From positions 1 to 64,000 of the IMG/VR virus record IMGVR_UViG_3300010403_000003: 64,000 nucleotides of DNA; one strand, given 5' to 3'. The notes under the pieces were generated by a model, which had not been told where the DNA came from, ran no database searches, and saw nothing but the letters and a program-made list of their open reading frames with translations. Both the position numbers and the translations under genes were made by a program. The first letter of the stretch is position 1, and each line of letters opens with the position of its first letter. Below are positions 32,622 to 39,696 of this stretch, one piece after another. The stretch comes from a virus.

Positions 32622-33152
32622 TTATGCCTTCTCGATAATGAACGCGGCCTTTTCACCGGCTCCGTTATCCAAGCACCAATTCACGTAATCGAGCAAAGTC
32701 TTGCCCTGCGCTGCGAGGTAAGAGTTCGGATGTTTCTTTTCGGAAAGCGTTCCGCAAACCGTCGGTAACTTCTCGCGGGCAGCGGCAACCCGAACAGCAA
32801 TCCGAGCCTTCCTGCTCGCCTTCGCGGCAGCGTTCTTTTTGTCGCGGAGATCGCGTTCCGCTTGGGCGATTTGCTTGATGAGGCCGGCATCGTCCGTCTT
32901 GTGAATGCAATCGCAGCCAACCTTGAATTCCTTGCCGCAAGCCGACCGCACCCAAAACTCGTACCGGATGCACGTCCCGCAGAAATCGCAAGTGCTGCCG
33001 GCCTGAACCGGGGCACCGTGGCAAGCCTGGTACGTCTTCTCGGTGACTGCCCCGGTGAAAGCGAAAGGGGCCACTCCTAGGCCGGCCCGCTCGAAGCGAT
33101 GAATCGTCGAGGTTTCGCCAGCTTTCAGGTTCTCGTTTACGATGGCTAGCAT
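32622..33152 (-). CDS. Phage protein with zinc-binding CDFCGT...VGCDC domain
   Basis: 176 residues from an ATG at 33152. Core: CHGAPVQAGSTCDFCGT, CIRYEFWVRSACGKEF, then KVGCDCIHKTDDAGL. This is a recognisable small zinc domain in phage early proteins. A long basic helix follows (ASRKARIAVRVAAAREKL) and PNSYLAAQGKTLLDYVNWC. Possibly DNA binding. Function not established. Confidence 0.65.
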   Translation of the reverse strand: MLAIVNENLKAGETSTIHRFERAGLGVAPFAFTGAVTEKTYQACHGAPVQAGSTCDFCGTCIRYEFWVRSACGKEFKVGCDCIHKTDDAGLIKQIAQAERDLRDKKNAAAKASRKARIAVRVAAAREKLPTVCGTLSEKKHPNSYLAAQGKTLLDYVNWCLDNGAGEKAAFIIEKA

Positions 33153-33223
33153 TTCGTTTCCCCTCGTCGATTCGCCCCGGCCCTTGAGAACGCCTCAAGG
33201 GTCGCGGGGCGATAAAAATGCCA

Positions 33224-33442
33224 CTAAACAGTCTTGAGGAAACACCGAGCGGCCTTGCGGGCGTCGTTAACCATCGTCTTCACGGTCCAATGGCAAACCG
33301 GAGCGCCGTAGAGGACTTTCGACCGCATTGTCGCCCGTGGAAAATCAATCGTCCTTTTCGTTCCTTCGCAGTCAGTCACGGACGTTTCCACGCAAATGTA
33401 ACCGATCGTTTCCGTTACTTTGCCGGTCAATGTCGCGTTCAT
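33224..33442 (-). CDS. First gene of the leftward early operon, unknown function
   Basis: 72 residues from an ATG at 33442, 43 bp downstream of a strong leftward -10. Beta-rich (TLTGKVTETIGYICVETSVT) with three Cys. Being the first gene after the promoter at 33485-33512, it should be among the earliest expressed. No family recognised. Confidence 0.58.
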   Translation of the reverse strand: MNATLTGKVTETIGYICVETSVTDCEGTKRTIDFPRATMRSKVLYGAPVCHWTVKTMVNDARKAARCFLKTV

Positions 33443-33484
33443 CGTTTCCCCTTGTTCGTGGCCTTCATGTCATTCAATAACACC

Positions 33485-33512
33485 ATTGTACCCCGATGGA
33501 AACCAGAGTCAA
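33485..33512 (-). promoter_or_regulatory. Leftward sigma70-type promoter of the early operon
   Basis: On the minus strand TTGACT (33507-33512) and TACAAT (33485-33490) are 16 bp apart. It lies 43 bp upstream of the first early gene and points into the 18-kb block of leftward genes. Strength is inferred from similarity to consensus. Confidence 0.7.
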
Positions 33513-33536
33513 CAGAAAAATCCAAATAAAACCAAA

Positions 33537-33565
33537 TTGCTTTTTGGTGGTATCGTGGGTATACT
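33537..33565 (+). promoter_or_regulatory. Rightward promoter, divergent from the early promoter
   Basis: TTGCTT (33537-33542) and TATACT (33560-33565) are 17 bp apart, 48 bp before the ATG at 33614. With the leftward promoter 25 bp away it forms a compact divergent control region, as between lysis and lysogeny operons. Confidence 0.62.
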
Positions 33566-33613
33566 TTAATTGGCCAGTAACATTTCCTTGAGGTTTGGGA
33601 GGAACCATTTACA

Positions 33614-33853
33614 ATGCTCGCCATGGCACGCAAAAAGAACCATGAGTCGGCAGCTGACGAATCGCCCAAGCGCGACAGGCAAACCGTACAATTGCCGGGC
33701 AATTGGCACCGCGCCCTGCTTCGGTTGTCCGCTCACTGGCGGCAACAAAAAGTCTGGGCAATGTGCCGATTGATCGGCGAAGCCTGCGAAAAAGAGGGGC
33801 TTGAGCATCCGCCATTCCCCTGGGAACAACTCGAAGACGAAGAACAAATCTAA
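33614..33853 (+). CDS. Small basic plus-strand protein (possible regulator)
   Basis: 79 residues. ATG at 33614 follows GGGAGG at an 11-base distance; a Met at 33623 is also possible. KRDRQTVQLPGNWHRALLRL, SAHWRQQKVWAMCRLIGEAC, then PPFPWEQLEDEE. The 'lp-W---L--LA' pattern resembles short ribbon-helix-helix-like proteins. Position at a divergent promoter suggests regulation; evidence is indirect. Confidence 0.58.
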   Translation: MLAMARKKNHESAADESPKRDRQTVQLPGNWHRALLRLSAHWRQQKVWAMCRLIGEACEKEGLEHPPFPWEQLEDEEQI

Positions 33854-33999
33854 AATCCGCCGAGCACGCTTCCGCCGCGAACCCCCATCCGAAACGTCCA
33901 CGGCTCGGCGAATATCCAAGAAACCCCGCGAAGAATAAACCGTTGACCCTCGACTCTCGCTTGCCGCAATCGTGTCGGGCCAAACGGTGGGTTCACCAT
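33850..33999 (-). CDS. Small 49-residue protein
   Basis: From an ATG at 33999 overlapping the upstream stop by seven bases. MVNPPFGPTRLRQARVEGQR, then FILRGVSWIFAEPWTFRMGV, and a Gly-rich end. It converges on the 33614 gene with a four-base overlap. No family. Confidence 0.45.
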   Translation of the reverse strand: MVNPPFGPTRLRQARVEGQRFILRGVSWIFAEPWTFRMGVRGGSVLGGF

Positions 34000-34235
34000 T
34001 TCTCGCTCATCAAAAGTCGGAACGCCATGCCCGGTGCGCCGGTGTCTCGAAGGATTTCGGCCCGCCTTTCGACGCCCAAATCGTGCATGAGCGATATCCA
34101 AAACGCCGTTGCCCGGCGAGACTCTTTGGTATGCTCGACGCGGTCGAGGGCCTTGTTTTTCTTGCCTTCGGAGTAGGCTGACGCTCTTGGCGTATCGATG
34201 GCCTTCACGATTTTCCTGGCGAGTCGGAGTTTCAT
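33993..34235 (-). CDS. Small basic protein, unknown function
   Basis: 80 residues from an ATG at 34235 overlapping the upstream stop (ATGA). RLARKIVKAIDTPRASAYSE, LDRVEHTKESRRATAFWISL and a C-terminal GAPGMAFRLLMSEKW. No family recognised; the longer frames in this region are antisense noise. Confidence 0.52.
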   Translation of the reverse strand: MKLRLARKIVKAIDTPRASAYSEGKKNKALDRVEHTKESRRATAFWISLMHDLGVERRAEILRDTGAPGMAFRLLMSEKW

Positions 34236-34870
34236 GAGCCAACCCCCGCCACTTCCGCCGGCAACAACTCGCGTAGCGTCCGCCCGTCTTGGTTCGTCAT
34301 GCCGACCAAGAACGCTGTCCAATCCGCCGCGCGGAGAACAAACGTCGCGGCGAAGAGTTTGCCGGCCGTTATTTTTTCGTTCTGCACGATGCCGACCGCG
34401 ATTTCTTTCTGCGGCGGCAAGTGAGCGAAAAGGTATTGCAGCAGCGTTGCGTCAACCGGATGCCCGAGAAGCAAGACGGGGTCCTGGTCGGGGAATGTCC
34501 GTCCTGTGCCGAAGCATTCGCGGCAATTCTCTTCTTCTGCGTCGCAGAGGTCGCACCCGCAAACGTGGGGCACAACCCCACTGGCCCAGCATTCTCCACA
34601 CTGCTCATCGCCGGGAAACGCGCCCACGATTGCCGCGAACTCGTCCCACGGAAAGCTGCGTTCGATTTTCGTATCGTTTACCAGCAACCGAGCGAGGGCC
34701 GATGAGCGGGTAGGATGCGGCTTCATGTCCCCAGCAGGCTCGTTCGCGATGACCGCGTAACGGCCGTTTGTCGCCGCGATCTTGCCGTCAGACTCGAATG
34801 GCGTCGGTGAGATATGCTCGGCCACGAACCATTCCACCCAGTGCGATACTTTTGTGTCGTTAGGTCGCAT
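34232..34870 (-). CDS. Protein with DnaJ-like zinc finger
   Basis: 212 residues from an ATG at 34870. CGECWASGVVPHVCGCDLCD and NCRECFGTGRTFP form a four-pair CxxC zinc finger as in DnaJ central domains (CxGxG variants CxxCxGTG). The flanks are mixed alpha/beta (HWVEWFVAEHISPTPFES, VLLLGHPVDATLLQYLF). Role unknown, but a similar protein class is common in phage early regions. Confidence 0.65.
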   Translation of the reverse strand: MRPNDTKVSHWVEWFVAEHISPTPFESDGKIAATNGRYAVIANEPAGDMKPHPTRSSALARLLVNDTKIERSFPWDEFAAIVGAFPGDEQCGECWASGVVPHVCGCDLCDAEEENCRECFGTGRTFPDQDPVLLLGHPVDATLLQYLFAHLPPQKEIAVGIVQNEKITAGKLFAATFVLRAADWTAFLVGMTNQDGRTLRELLPAEVAGVGS

Positions 34871-34947
34871 TATTCGCTTCCTCCAATCCCAAAAACCTCG
34901 CGCAGCCAGTCGAAAAAGTCGATGGCTAGGTCGTAGAGTCCGTCCAT
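34870..34947 (-). CDS. 25-residue peptide with strong ribosome site
   Basis: ATG at 34947 with GGGAGG six bases upstream, encoding MDGLYDLAIDFFDWLREVFG and five more residues. An amphipathic helix with aromatic residues, perhaps membrane-associated. It ends at 34870, where the next gene starts. Very short, hence moderate confidence. Confidence 0.45.
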   Translation of the reverse strand: MDGLYDLAIDFFDWLREVFGIGGSE

Positions 34948-34949
34948 GT

Positions 34950-35138
34950 TCAGCCTCCCTTGCGCCGCTTCCCCTTCGTCAACTTCGGCATCGGCTCCCG
35001 AAACGCTGGCGGCGTCATGTCGCTCGGAACCTTCGACTTTTCCGCCGCGTCCTTGCATCGCTTGTGGTGCGGCGCGTAGGCACATGGCTTGTGGCAAAAA
35101 CAACAGAGGCGGGCAGCGTCGTCTCCGTGGGATCGCAT
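34950..35138 (-). CDS. Small Cys/His-rich basic protein
   Basis: 62 residues from an ATG at 35138. LCCFCHKPCAYAPHHKRCKD is a compact zinc-binding cluster, then a basic tail (LTKGKRRKGG). Possibly nucleic-acid binding; function unknown. Confidence 0.58.
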   Translation of the reverse strand: MRSHGDDAARLCCFCHKPCAYAPHHKRCKDAAEKSKVPSDMTPPAFREPMPKLTKGKRRKGG

Positions 35139-35150
35139 CAGTCCTCCGAT

Positions 35151-35567
35151 TCACCAACTCCGCTTTGCGACAATCCTTTGGATCGCCGCCTTTGCTTTTC
35201 GTCCCGGCCTAGCGATCGCTCTTAACCCGTGTCGCATAGCCGCGACTCCTGAGCGAAACAGGCCAACCGTAGGCTTCGCCAGCGCCACGCCACTAACTTG
35301 TTTCACGTCCAGTTTTGGATGATTCAGCCGCAACGCCAAAAGATCGACATCGTGTGGCCGATTCGCGTGACTTTGAAGCCATCCCGTGCATAATCCGCCC
35401 GTGTTCTGATGGCACATGAACAGCGCCGCCGGCTGCTCCCACGTAGGCCGGTCATACGCTGCCAATTTTCGATACTCTTCTTCCGCCCAAACCCCGGACG
35501 GCACATCACGCCGATAAGGGCACGTCGTGCATGGAACGGGAGAGCATCCGATTTTTTCTTGACTCAT
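35151..35567 (-). CDS. DUF6283-like protein
   Basis: 138 residues from an ATG at 35567. PVPCTTCPYRRDVPSGVWAE, EEYRKLAAYDRPTWEQP and FMCHQNTGGLCTGWLQ carry the Cys pairs and 'CPYR-D--sG-W--eEy--L--Y' pattern of this small actinophage-type family. The remaining part is basic and helical. Function unknown. Confidence 0.68.
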   Translation of the reverse strand: MSQEKIGCSPVPCTTCPYRRDVPSGVWAEEEYRKLAAYDRPTWEQPAALFMCHQNTGGLCTGWLQSHANRPHDVDLLALRLNHPKLDVKQVSGVALAKPTVGLFRSGVAAMRHGLRAIARPGRKAKAAIQRIVAKRSW

Positions 35568-35602
35568 CGCCTCAATCCTCTCCCAGCATCGCCGCAGCCC
35601 GG

Positions 35603-35812
35603 CTAAATCATCCCTTCCGGGTTCTGCACAATTGGCACGCCCATCGCCACCAAGATTCGCTCAGCCTTGAGCAGATGAATCTTCGCCGCCGACGCCCGGA
35701 CGCGGCACCTCTTGAGCGAAGGCGTTGCGATGGCTACGAACGAGCATTCGCGAACCGCTTCGTCGATCATGTTGGCGACTTCCATCAGGTCGTCGCGTTC
35801 GTCTTGGGTCAT
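35603..35812 (-). CDS. Small helical protein, unknown function
   Basis: 69 residues from an ATG at 35812. Acidic helix (QDERDDLMEVANMIDEAVRE) followed by a basic one. No family recognised. Precedes the DUF6283-like gene in the same direction. Confidence 0.5.
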   Translation of the reverse strand: MTQDERDDLMEVANMIDEAVRECSFVAIATPSLKRCRVRASAAKIHLLKAERILVAMGVPIVQNPEGMI

Positions 35813-35821
35813 CGTTAGTTC

Positions 35822-36094
35822 CTATTGCCGCCCCACGCCGATTTCGGATGCTTCCCGAATTCTCACGTCGTCGCGATTGATCCACACGGAGCCTTCCGGG
35901 TGGTGGCAATTGAGCGTTTTTTGTGGACGCCACGAATACGGCGGATTTTGCCAGATGCCGACCATTGTGCGTTCGACCGGCTTCGCTTTCTCAAGCATCC
36001 AGCACTCGCCGCCAAGAGCGATATTGGAGCCTTGATGGTTGTAAAAGTCGTCTCGGCAACCGCGGCAGAGCTTTTTCTTTTCGTGTTTTTCCAT
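35822..36094 (-). CDS. Small Cys-rich protein (CRGCRDDFYNHQG type)
   Basis: 90 residues from an ATG at 36094. CRGCRDDFYNHQGSNIALGG, ECWMLEKAKPVER, GIWQNPPYSW and CHHPEGSVWI give four or five conserved-looking Cys. I recall similar phage proteins with this layout but no function. It is divergent from the integrase, with 212 bp between them. Confidence 0.6.
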   Translation of the reverse strand: MEKHEKKKLCRGCRDDFYNHQGSNIALGGECWMLEKAKPVERTMVGIWQNPPYSWRPQKTLNCHHPEGSVWINRDDVRIREASEIGVGRQ

Positions 36095-36147
36095 TTGTTA
36101 ATTTCCCTAATAGCCTTTCACCAGTCCGAAATATTTCAAAAAAGATA

Positions 36148-36176
36148 TTGAATTCGCGATTATCGCTGTTTAATAT
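36148..36176 (+). promoter_or_regulatory. Integrase promoter
   Basis: TTGAAT (36148-36153) and TAATAT (36171-36176) are 17 bp apart, 130 bp upstream of the integrase ATG. Downstream at 36240-36265 is a GC-rich hairpin (CTCGCG/CGCGAG with extra CCCG/CGGG pairs), possibly a leader attenuator. Confidence 0.5.
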
Positions 36177-36306
36177 TCGTCCACCCCAAATTACTCCAAA
36201 AGCCTTGCTAATCAGCTGCAAACAGGTATCTCAAAGAGGCCCGCTCGCGCGCCACGCGAGTCGGGCCGATGGGCTTCCTGCCAGCATGTCTTTAGGGAGC
36301 CCGCCC

Positions 36307-37353
36307 ATGCCAGCTCTCCGCATTTTCACCGGGGACGACGACGACCAAAAGCCGGCCGCTTCGCCCCCATCGCCCGCGTCCTCGCCCGCATTGACCGGCG
36401 GCGCGGTCATTCGGCGATACCTGGACGATCTCGCGTATCGATGCCAGACCGGCAAAGTCACGCACGAGCATTACGGCAATTACCGGCGTTCGCTGAGCGC
36501 TTGCACCAGCGGCCGTTACGTCGGCTTCATCGAGGTCATCGGCGAGCGTCCCGTCTCGGAACTGATTCAATTCGATTTGACGGAATGGCTGCGGCGCAAC
36601 CCGCAATGGAAGCGGGCCGATACGCGGCTCAACAACATCGCGGCTGTTTTGGCGTGCTTCCATTGGGCCGATAGCGAGGGAATCCTGCGGCCGTGCCCGT
36701 ACACGAAGACGCGGCAATTGCAGGAGCAAAGAGCCGAGCGCCGGGATGCCACGGACGAAGAGGCCGACAAGGTTTGGGCGGCGGCGAGCGAATCGCTTCG
36801 CCGAATCATTTGGTTCATTGACACGGCTGGCGTCCGCACGAAAGAGGCCCGTGATCTTTTGTGGGAGCAAGTGTTCTTCGACAGGCAGATAATTCTCATC
36901 AAGATTCACAAGACGGTTCACATGACGACCGAACCAGAGCCGCGAATCGTCGGCCTCGACGCCGACGGCTGGGCCGAGTTGCGGTGCTGGTACGACTTGC
37001 GACGACCGGGGCAGACGCACGTTTTTTTGACCCCGCGGGGCCGGACGTGGACCAAAAATAATCTTTGCCAGACGTTCGAGCGGTTGAGTGCGAAGTGCGG
37101 ACTGGCGGACGATCTTTCTCCGTACTGCTTTCGGCATCGCTACGGCACCCAAGCTATCCTCGCCGGGGCGACGGAGCGCGAGGCCGGCGACGGGCTTGGG
37201 CACCGGGATTCGAGATCGACGCGGCGATATAGCCATACGGCGAACAAGGTCGAGCACATCAAGAGCATCGCGGACAAGGTCGGCTCGGCGAGGAAGGCAC
37301 GGACCACGGCTAAGAAGGACTCGGCTGAGTTTCCGCTGTTTGGGGATGATTAG
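36307..37353 (+). CDS. int: Tyrosine recombinase / integrase
   Basis: 348 residues from an ATG at 36307 with AGGGAG upstream. N-terminal SAM-like domain ~40-130 (GNYRRSLSACTSGRYVGF, RLNNIAAVLACFHWADSEGI), catalytic domain from ~145. Catalytic residues: R177 in TAGVRTKEARDLLW, K202 region (IHKTVHMT), R276 in SPYCFRHRYG (the usual box-II His is replaced by Tyr273), H299 in LGHRD and Y308 in RRYSH. It integrates and probably excises the phage. tRNA-Gly 3' halves lie 2.2-3 kb downstream. Confidence 0.9.
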   Translation: MPALRIFTGDDDDQKPAASPPSPASSPALTGGAVIRRYLDDLAYRCQTGKVTHEHYGNYRRSLSACTSGRYVGFIEVIGERPVSELIQFDLTEWLRRNPQWKRADTRLNNIAAVLACFHWADSEGILRPCPYTKTRQLQEQRAERRDATDEEADKVWAAASESLRRIIWFIDTAGVRTKEARDLLWEQVFFDRQIILIKIHKTVHMTTEPEPRIVGLDADGWAELRCWYDLRRPGQTHVFLTPRGRTWTKNNLCQTFERLSAKCGLADDLSPYCFRHRYGTQAILAGATEREAGDGLGHRDSRSTRRYSHTANKVEHIKSIADKVGSARKARTTAKKDSAEFPLFGDD

Positions 37354-37366
37354 GTGTCGCATCTGG

Positions 37367-37615
37367 TCATGCCCTGTGTTCACTGTTGACCCAACAATGT
37401 TCGGTTGTACGTAGCGCGAAAGCTGCGAATTGAAGAAGATGGTGCTTTACTATTTCGGCGTCTTCTCTGCGTAGGAAACGGATCGCTTCATTCGGCTTCC
37501 GCGTGAAGCCGCGACTGTCTGGGAACCGTCCGTCCCAATAGCATTCGTCGCCTTCGATAAGCCAAGCGAACTGTTCCATCACATCGTTTCGCTTGCAAGT
37601 GTCACATTGCTTCAT
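37367..37615 (-). CDS. Small protein with N-terminal CxxC
   Basis: 82 residues from an ATG at 37615, overlapping the upstream stop. KQCDTCKRNDVMEQFAWLIE and DECYWDGRFPDSRGFTRKPN. It seems a compact alpha/beta domain with a Cys pair. No family recognised. Last gene of the operon that contains the Acb2-like gene. Confidence 0.55.
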   Translation of the reverse strand: MKQCDTCKRNDVMEQFAWLIEGDECYWDGRFPDSRGFTRKPNEAIRFLRREDAEIVKHHLLQFAAFALRTTEHCWVNSEHRA

Positions 37616-38106
37616 GGTTGGTGCGTCCTCACGATCTCGCGAAGCTCACCGATTTCTTTGAGGTACTTCGTTAACTCGGCCGCAAACTCATCGGCACGAT
37701 TTTCCATAGCTTCAGCGCGAGCGTTGGCGATGAAAAGTTGCTTGCGCGTCTTCTTTAAAGCCGCCGCGATTTGCATTTGCTCATTGTTGGTGCAACGGTT
37801 CGCCGGGTCGGTCGCATAGGCCACGATCCTCTGTATTTCCTCCTCCGACACTGGCACGGCCTCAGCTTCGTCGTAAGCCCTTTGAGCCTCTTCCGGCGTC
37901 AGCGGCCTCCACAATGCGAGGTCGGCCTCAAGTTTTTCGATTCGCTCGATAGCCCACAAGAAGCCGCCAGAAAGATCGTCGGCAACCGCTTTTTCGGTGG
38001 CCGCGTAAACGCAGGTCGCCATCCTCTTCAATCGCCCGATTGAGTGTTCGATTGTGCAAGGCTCCATATCTTTGCGTCGCATTGCGTTTAAGGGCGTCGT
38101 CGTCAT
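37612..38106 (-). CDS. Helical protein, unknown function
   Basis: 164 residues from an ATG at 38106. Coiled-coil-like (WAIERIEKLEADLALWRPLT, AALKKTRKQLFIANARAEAM, TKYLKEIGELREIVRTHQP). Several in-frame Met near the start (residues 1, 9, 14) make the start uncertain. No family recognised. Confidence 0.58.
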   Translation of the reverse strand: MTTTPLNAMRRKDMEPCTIEHSIGRLKRMATCVYAATEKAVADDLSGGFLWAIERIEKLEADLALWRPLTPEEAQRAYDEAEAVPVSEEEIQRIVAYATDPANRCTNNEQMQIAAALKKTRKQLFIANARAEAMENRADEFAAELTKYLKEIGELREIVRTHQP

Positions 38107-38202
38107 TTTGCCTGTTACCTTTCGTGATTTTGCCCACTTAGTTATTGAGGCCGTGAACTAGTCTCCCACCCCCGGATATGTACTAGCTGACGTAGCTAGC
38201 AC

Positions 38203-38586
38203 TCATTCTCCGGCACGTTCGGCCTTGATTATTTTCTTCACGTCTTGCCTCGCCTGCTCAATCTTGTTTGCGACGTCACGCTGCTCGGCCGTTATCTCGC
38301 TGCGCTTACTTGGTTCATCAATTCCCAAAAGACGGCGCATTTCACTTTGCACGCCTTGGACGGCTCGTTTGCATTCCGCGTCCATTAGCTGATGGACCCA
38401 GTAGGGTGCCGACAGAACTTTCCGCGTGGTCTTGTTCCTGAAGTACCATCCGCCTTCGTTGCTTTCGATCACCCATCCGGCATTCGCGAGGTCGTCGATC
38501 GTTGTGTGACACCCATAGAATCCGTGGTAATCCTTTTCTTCTGGCGCAACTATTGGAGGTTCGTCACCCATCCTGAACGTTTTCAT
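38203..38586 (-). CDS. Small protein, unknown function
   Basis: 127 residues from an ATG at 38586. The first half is mixed (YHGFYGCHTTIDDLANAGWV, ESNEGGWYFRNKTTRKVL), the second is a charged helix (NKIEQARQDVKKIIKAERAG). No family recognised. It sits between two small zinc-type proteins of the anti-defence operon. 38107-38202 has no gene. Confidence 0.55.
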   Translation of the reverse strand: MKTFRMGDEPPIVAPEEKDYHGFYGCHTTIDDLANAGWVIESNEGGWYFRNKTTRKVLSAPYWVHQLMDAECKRAVQGVQSEMRRLLGIDEPSKRSEITAEQRDVANKIEQARQDVKKIIKAERAGE

Positions 38587-38595
38587 TTGGTCCCT

Positions 38596-38883
38596 TCATG
38601 CGTCTCCGCAACATTCGGGGCAAGGAACATCTTGTCGCCGAATACTTCCGGGAGGCGATTTTTGGTCTCCTGCCATGACGCCGGTCCCGCCACATTTGAC
38701 ACATGCTCCGATCAAGCATTTCGCTTTGATGATCGGGCAATTACTCACATGCTTAAAGTTAGGGCGAAAACTTACTGGTTTGCCGGTGCAATATTGACAT
38801 CGCCAATCATCGCGGCCGACGAGCGCGTCCCATCGTTCCTGAAAGATTCGGAGCAATTCGACTGCTGAGTAATCGCTCATCAT
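38596..38883 (-). CDS. Zinc-finger protein paralogous to 32315-32614
   Basis: 95 residues from an ATG at 38883. CQYCTGKPVSFRPN, CPIIKAKCLIGACVKCGGTG, then CPECCGDA. The C-terminus CVKCGGTGVMAGDQKSPPGS with DVPCPECC closely matches the C-terminus of the 32315-32614 protein (CPACKGTGVLEGDKTAP...DVPCPECC). It starts directly at the Acb2-like gene's end. Confidence 0.65.
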   Translation of the reverse strand: MMSDYSAVELLRIFQERWDALVGRDDWRCQYCTGKPVSFRPNFKHVSNCPIIKAKCLIGACVKCGGTGVMAGDQKSPPGSIRRQDVPCPECCGDA

Positions 38884-39108
38884 TCACTCATTCCGTGCAA
38901 TCGCCGCATTAAACAAAAACATCGCCTCATCGAGCGCGTTGAGTGCCCGCGTCTGTTCCGGCGAGCATGGCGTTTGGTCAACGCCAATTTTCGCCGCCCC
39001 CAGGATGACGGCGCGAATCGTTTCGTAACGCTTCGCCTGGTCGCCCTTGGGGGCGTGGTAGGTGTAACGCTGGGACAGTTGCTCGAAGGTTGGTTTGTCG
39101 AATGGCAT
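38884..39108 (-). CDS. acb2: Acb2/Tad1-domain anti-CBASS protein
   Basis: 74 residues from an ATG at 39108. RYTYHAPKGDQAKRYETIRA, then GAAKIGVDQTPCSPEQTRAL and LDEAMFLFNAAIARNE match the Acb2/Tad1 hairpin family (F/Y-T-Y-H-P/A-P-K...Q..RY...R near the N-terminus and A-NA-IARNE at the end). Family members act as sponges that bind cyclic oligonucleotide signals and block CBASS (and, for related proteins, Thoeris) defence. Length fits the family's single-domain form. Symbol by family resemblance. Confidence 0.75.
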   Translation of the reverse strand: MPFDKPTFEQLSQRYTYHAPKGDQAKRYETIRAVILGAAKIGVDQTPCSPEQTRALNALDEAMFLFNAAIARNE

Positions 39109-39117
39109 GAGATTCTC

Positions 39118-39312
39118 CTAACGAGGCGAATGACTCAACATTCGCCAACATCGTGGCCCACGATCAGGAAATGCTGTCCGCCGCAACTCCTTCACGGCCG
39201 CGTAAAAGATGTCTTCGCCATCGGCGTCATCGTCCACGCAGATATCGACATGGCCTTCGTAGAATTCAAGGCCCGGCGAAGGCGACGTTTGCATTTCAAC
39301 GCGAAGCTTCAT
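39118..39312 (-). CDS. Small protein upstream of the Acb2-like gene
   Basis: 64 residues from an ATG at 39312, in an ATGA overlap with the upstream stop; this decides the start against a longer frame at 39393. KLRVEMQTSPSPGLEFYEGH and VDICVDDDADGEDIFYAAVK. Acidic, alpha/beta. Function unknown. Confidence 0.55.
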   Translation of the reverse strand: MKLRVEMQTSPSPGLEFYEGHVDICVDDDADGEDIFYAAVKELRRTAFPDRGPRCWRMLSHSPR

Positions 39313-39509
39313 TTCGCACAGCCTTTCAACGCGGTCTTCGTTTTCGGTTCTTTTTTTTCTCTCAGCGTCACTCGTCCGCCATGGAAAAGGCATAAATACA
39401 GCTTCGACAAGAAAGCCTCATCCCTTTCGCTCTCCGCTGTTAGGCGCAACCATTTGCATCGGTCGCGCACGTCAACCATTTTTGCGGGCGATGTCGCGTT
39501 GCACCTCAT
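39309..39509 (-). CDS. First gene of the anti-defence operon, unknown function
   Basis: 66 residues from an ATG at 39509 with GGAGG six bases upstream. VDVRDRCKWLRLTAESERDE, then LSKLYLCLFHGGRVTLREKK. Basic, no family recognised. It lies just upstream of (and reads away from) the first tRNA half. Confidence 0.52.
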   Translation of the reverse strand: MRCNATSPAKMVDVRDRCKWLRLTAESERDEAFLSKLYLCLFHGGRVTLREKKEPKTKTALKGCAK

Positions 39510-39602
39510 GCCGCACCTCCAGACGAGCGGAGACTAGCCCACATCGAAAACAAGCGTCGGCCAGTTTCAAGAGAATTGTGTACTAGCTTAAGGCTAGGTG
39601 AA

Positions 39603-39649
39603 TTAGCTTCCCAAGCTGGACGTCGTCGGTTCGAATCCGATCGCCCGCT
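39603..39649 (+). tRNA. 3' half of a tRNA-Gly(CCC), copy 1
   Basis: Anticodon stem TTAGC/GCTGG with loop TTCCCAA (anticodon CCC at 39610-39612), variable ACGTC, T arm GTCGG-TTCGAAT-CCGAT and 3' acceptor strand CGCCCGC-T. The expected 5' acceptor strand (GCGGGCG) is absent, and the D region is degenerate. A tRNA fragment, probably an attachment-site remnant rather than a functional tRNA. Confidence 0.7.
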
Positions 39650-39696
39650 CTGCAAAAGACTTGCGAAGTTTTTCGATGAGGAAAACATTCGAGACC

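Noticed and set aside
39574-39649. Complete tRNA-Gly at copy 1
   Set aside because: The sequence where the 5' acceptor should be does not pair with CGCCCGC, and the D region does not space correctly.
39506-39688. Minus-strand ORF with RSDSNRRRPAWEAN
   Set aside because: Reads antisense through tRNA half 1; such peptides are well-known false calls over tRNA genes.
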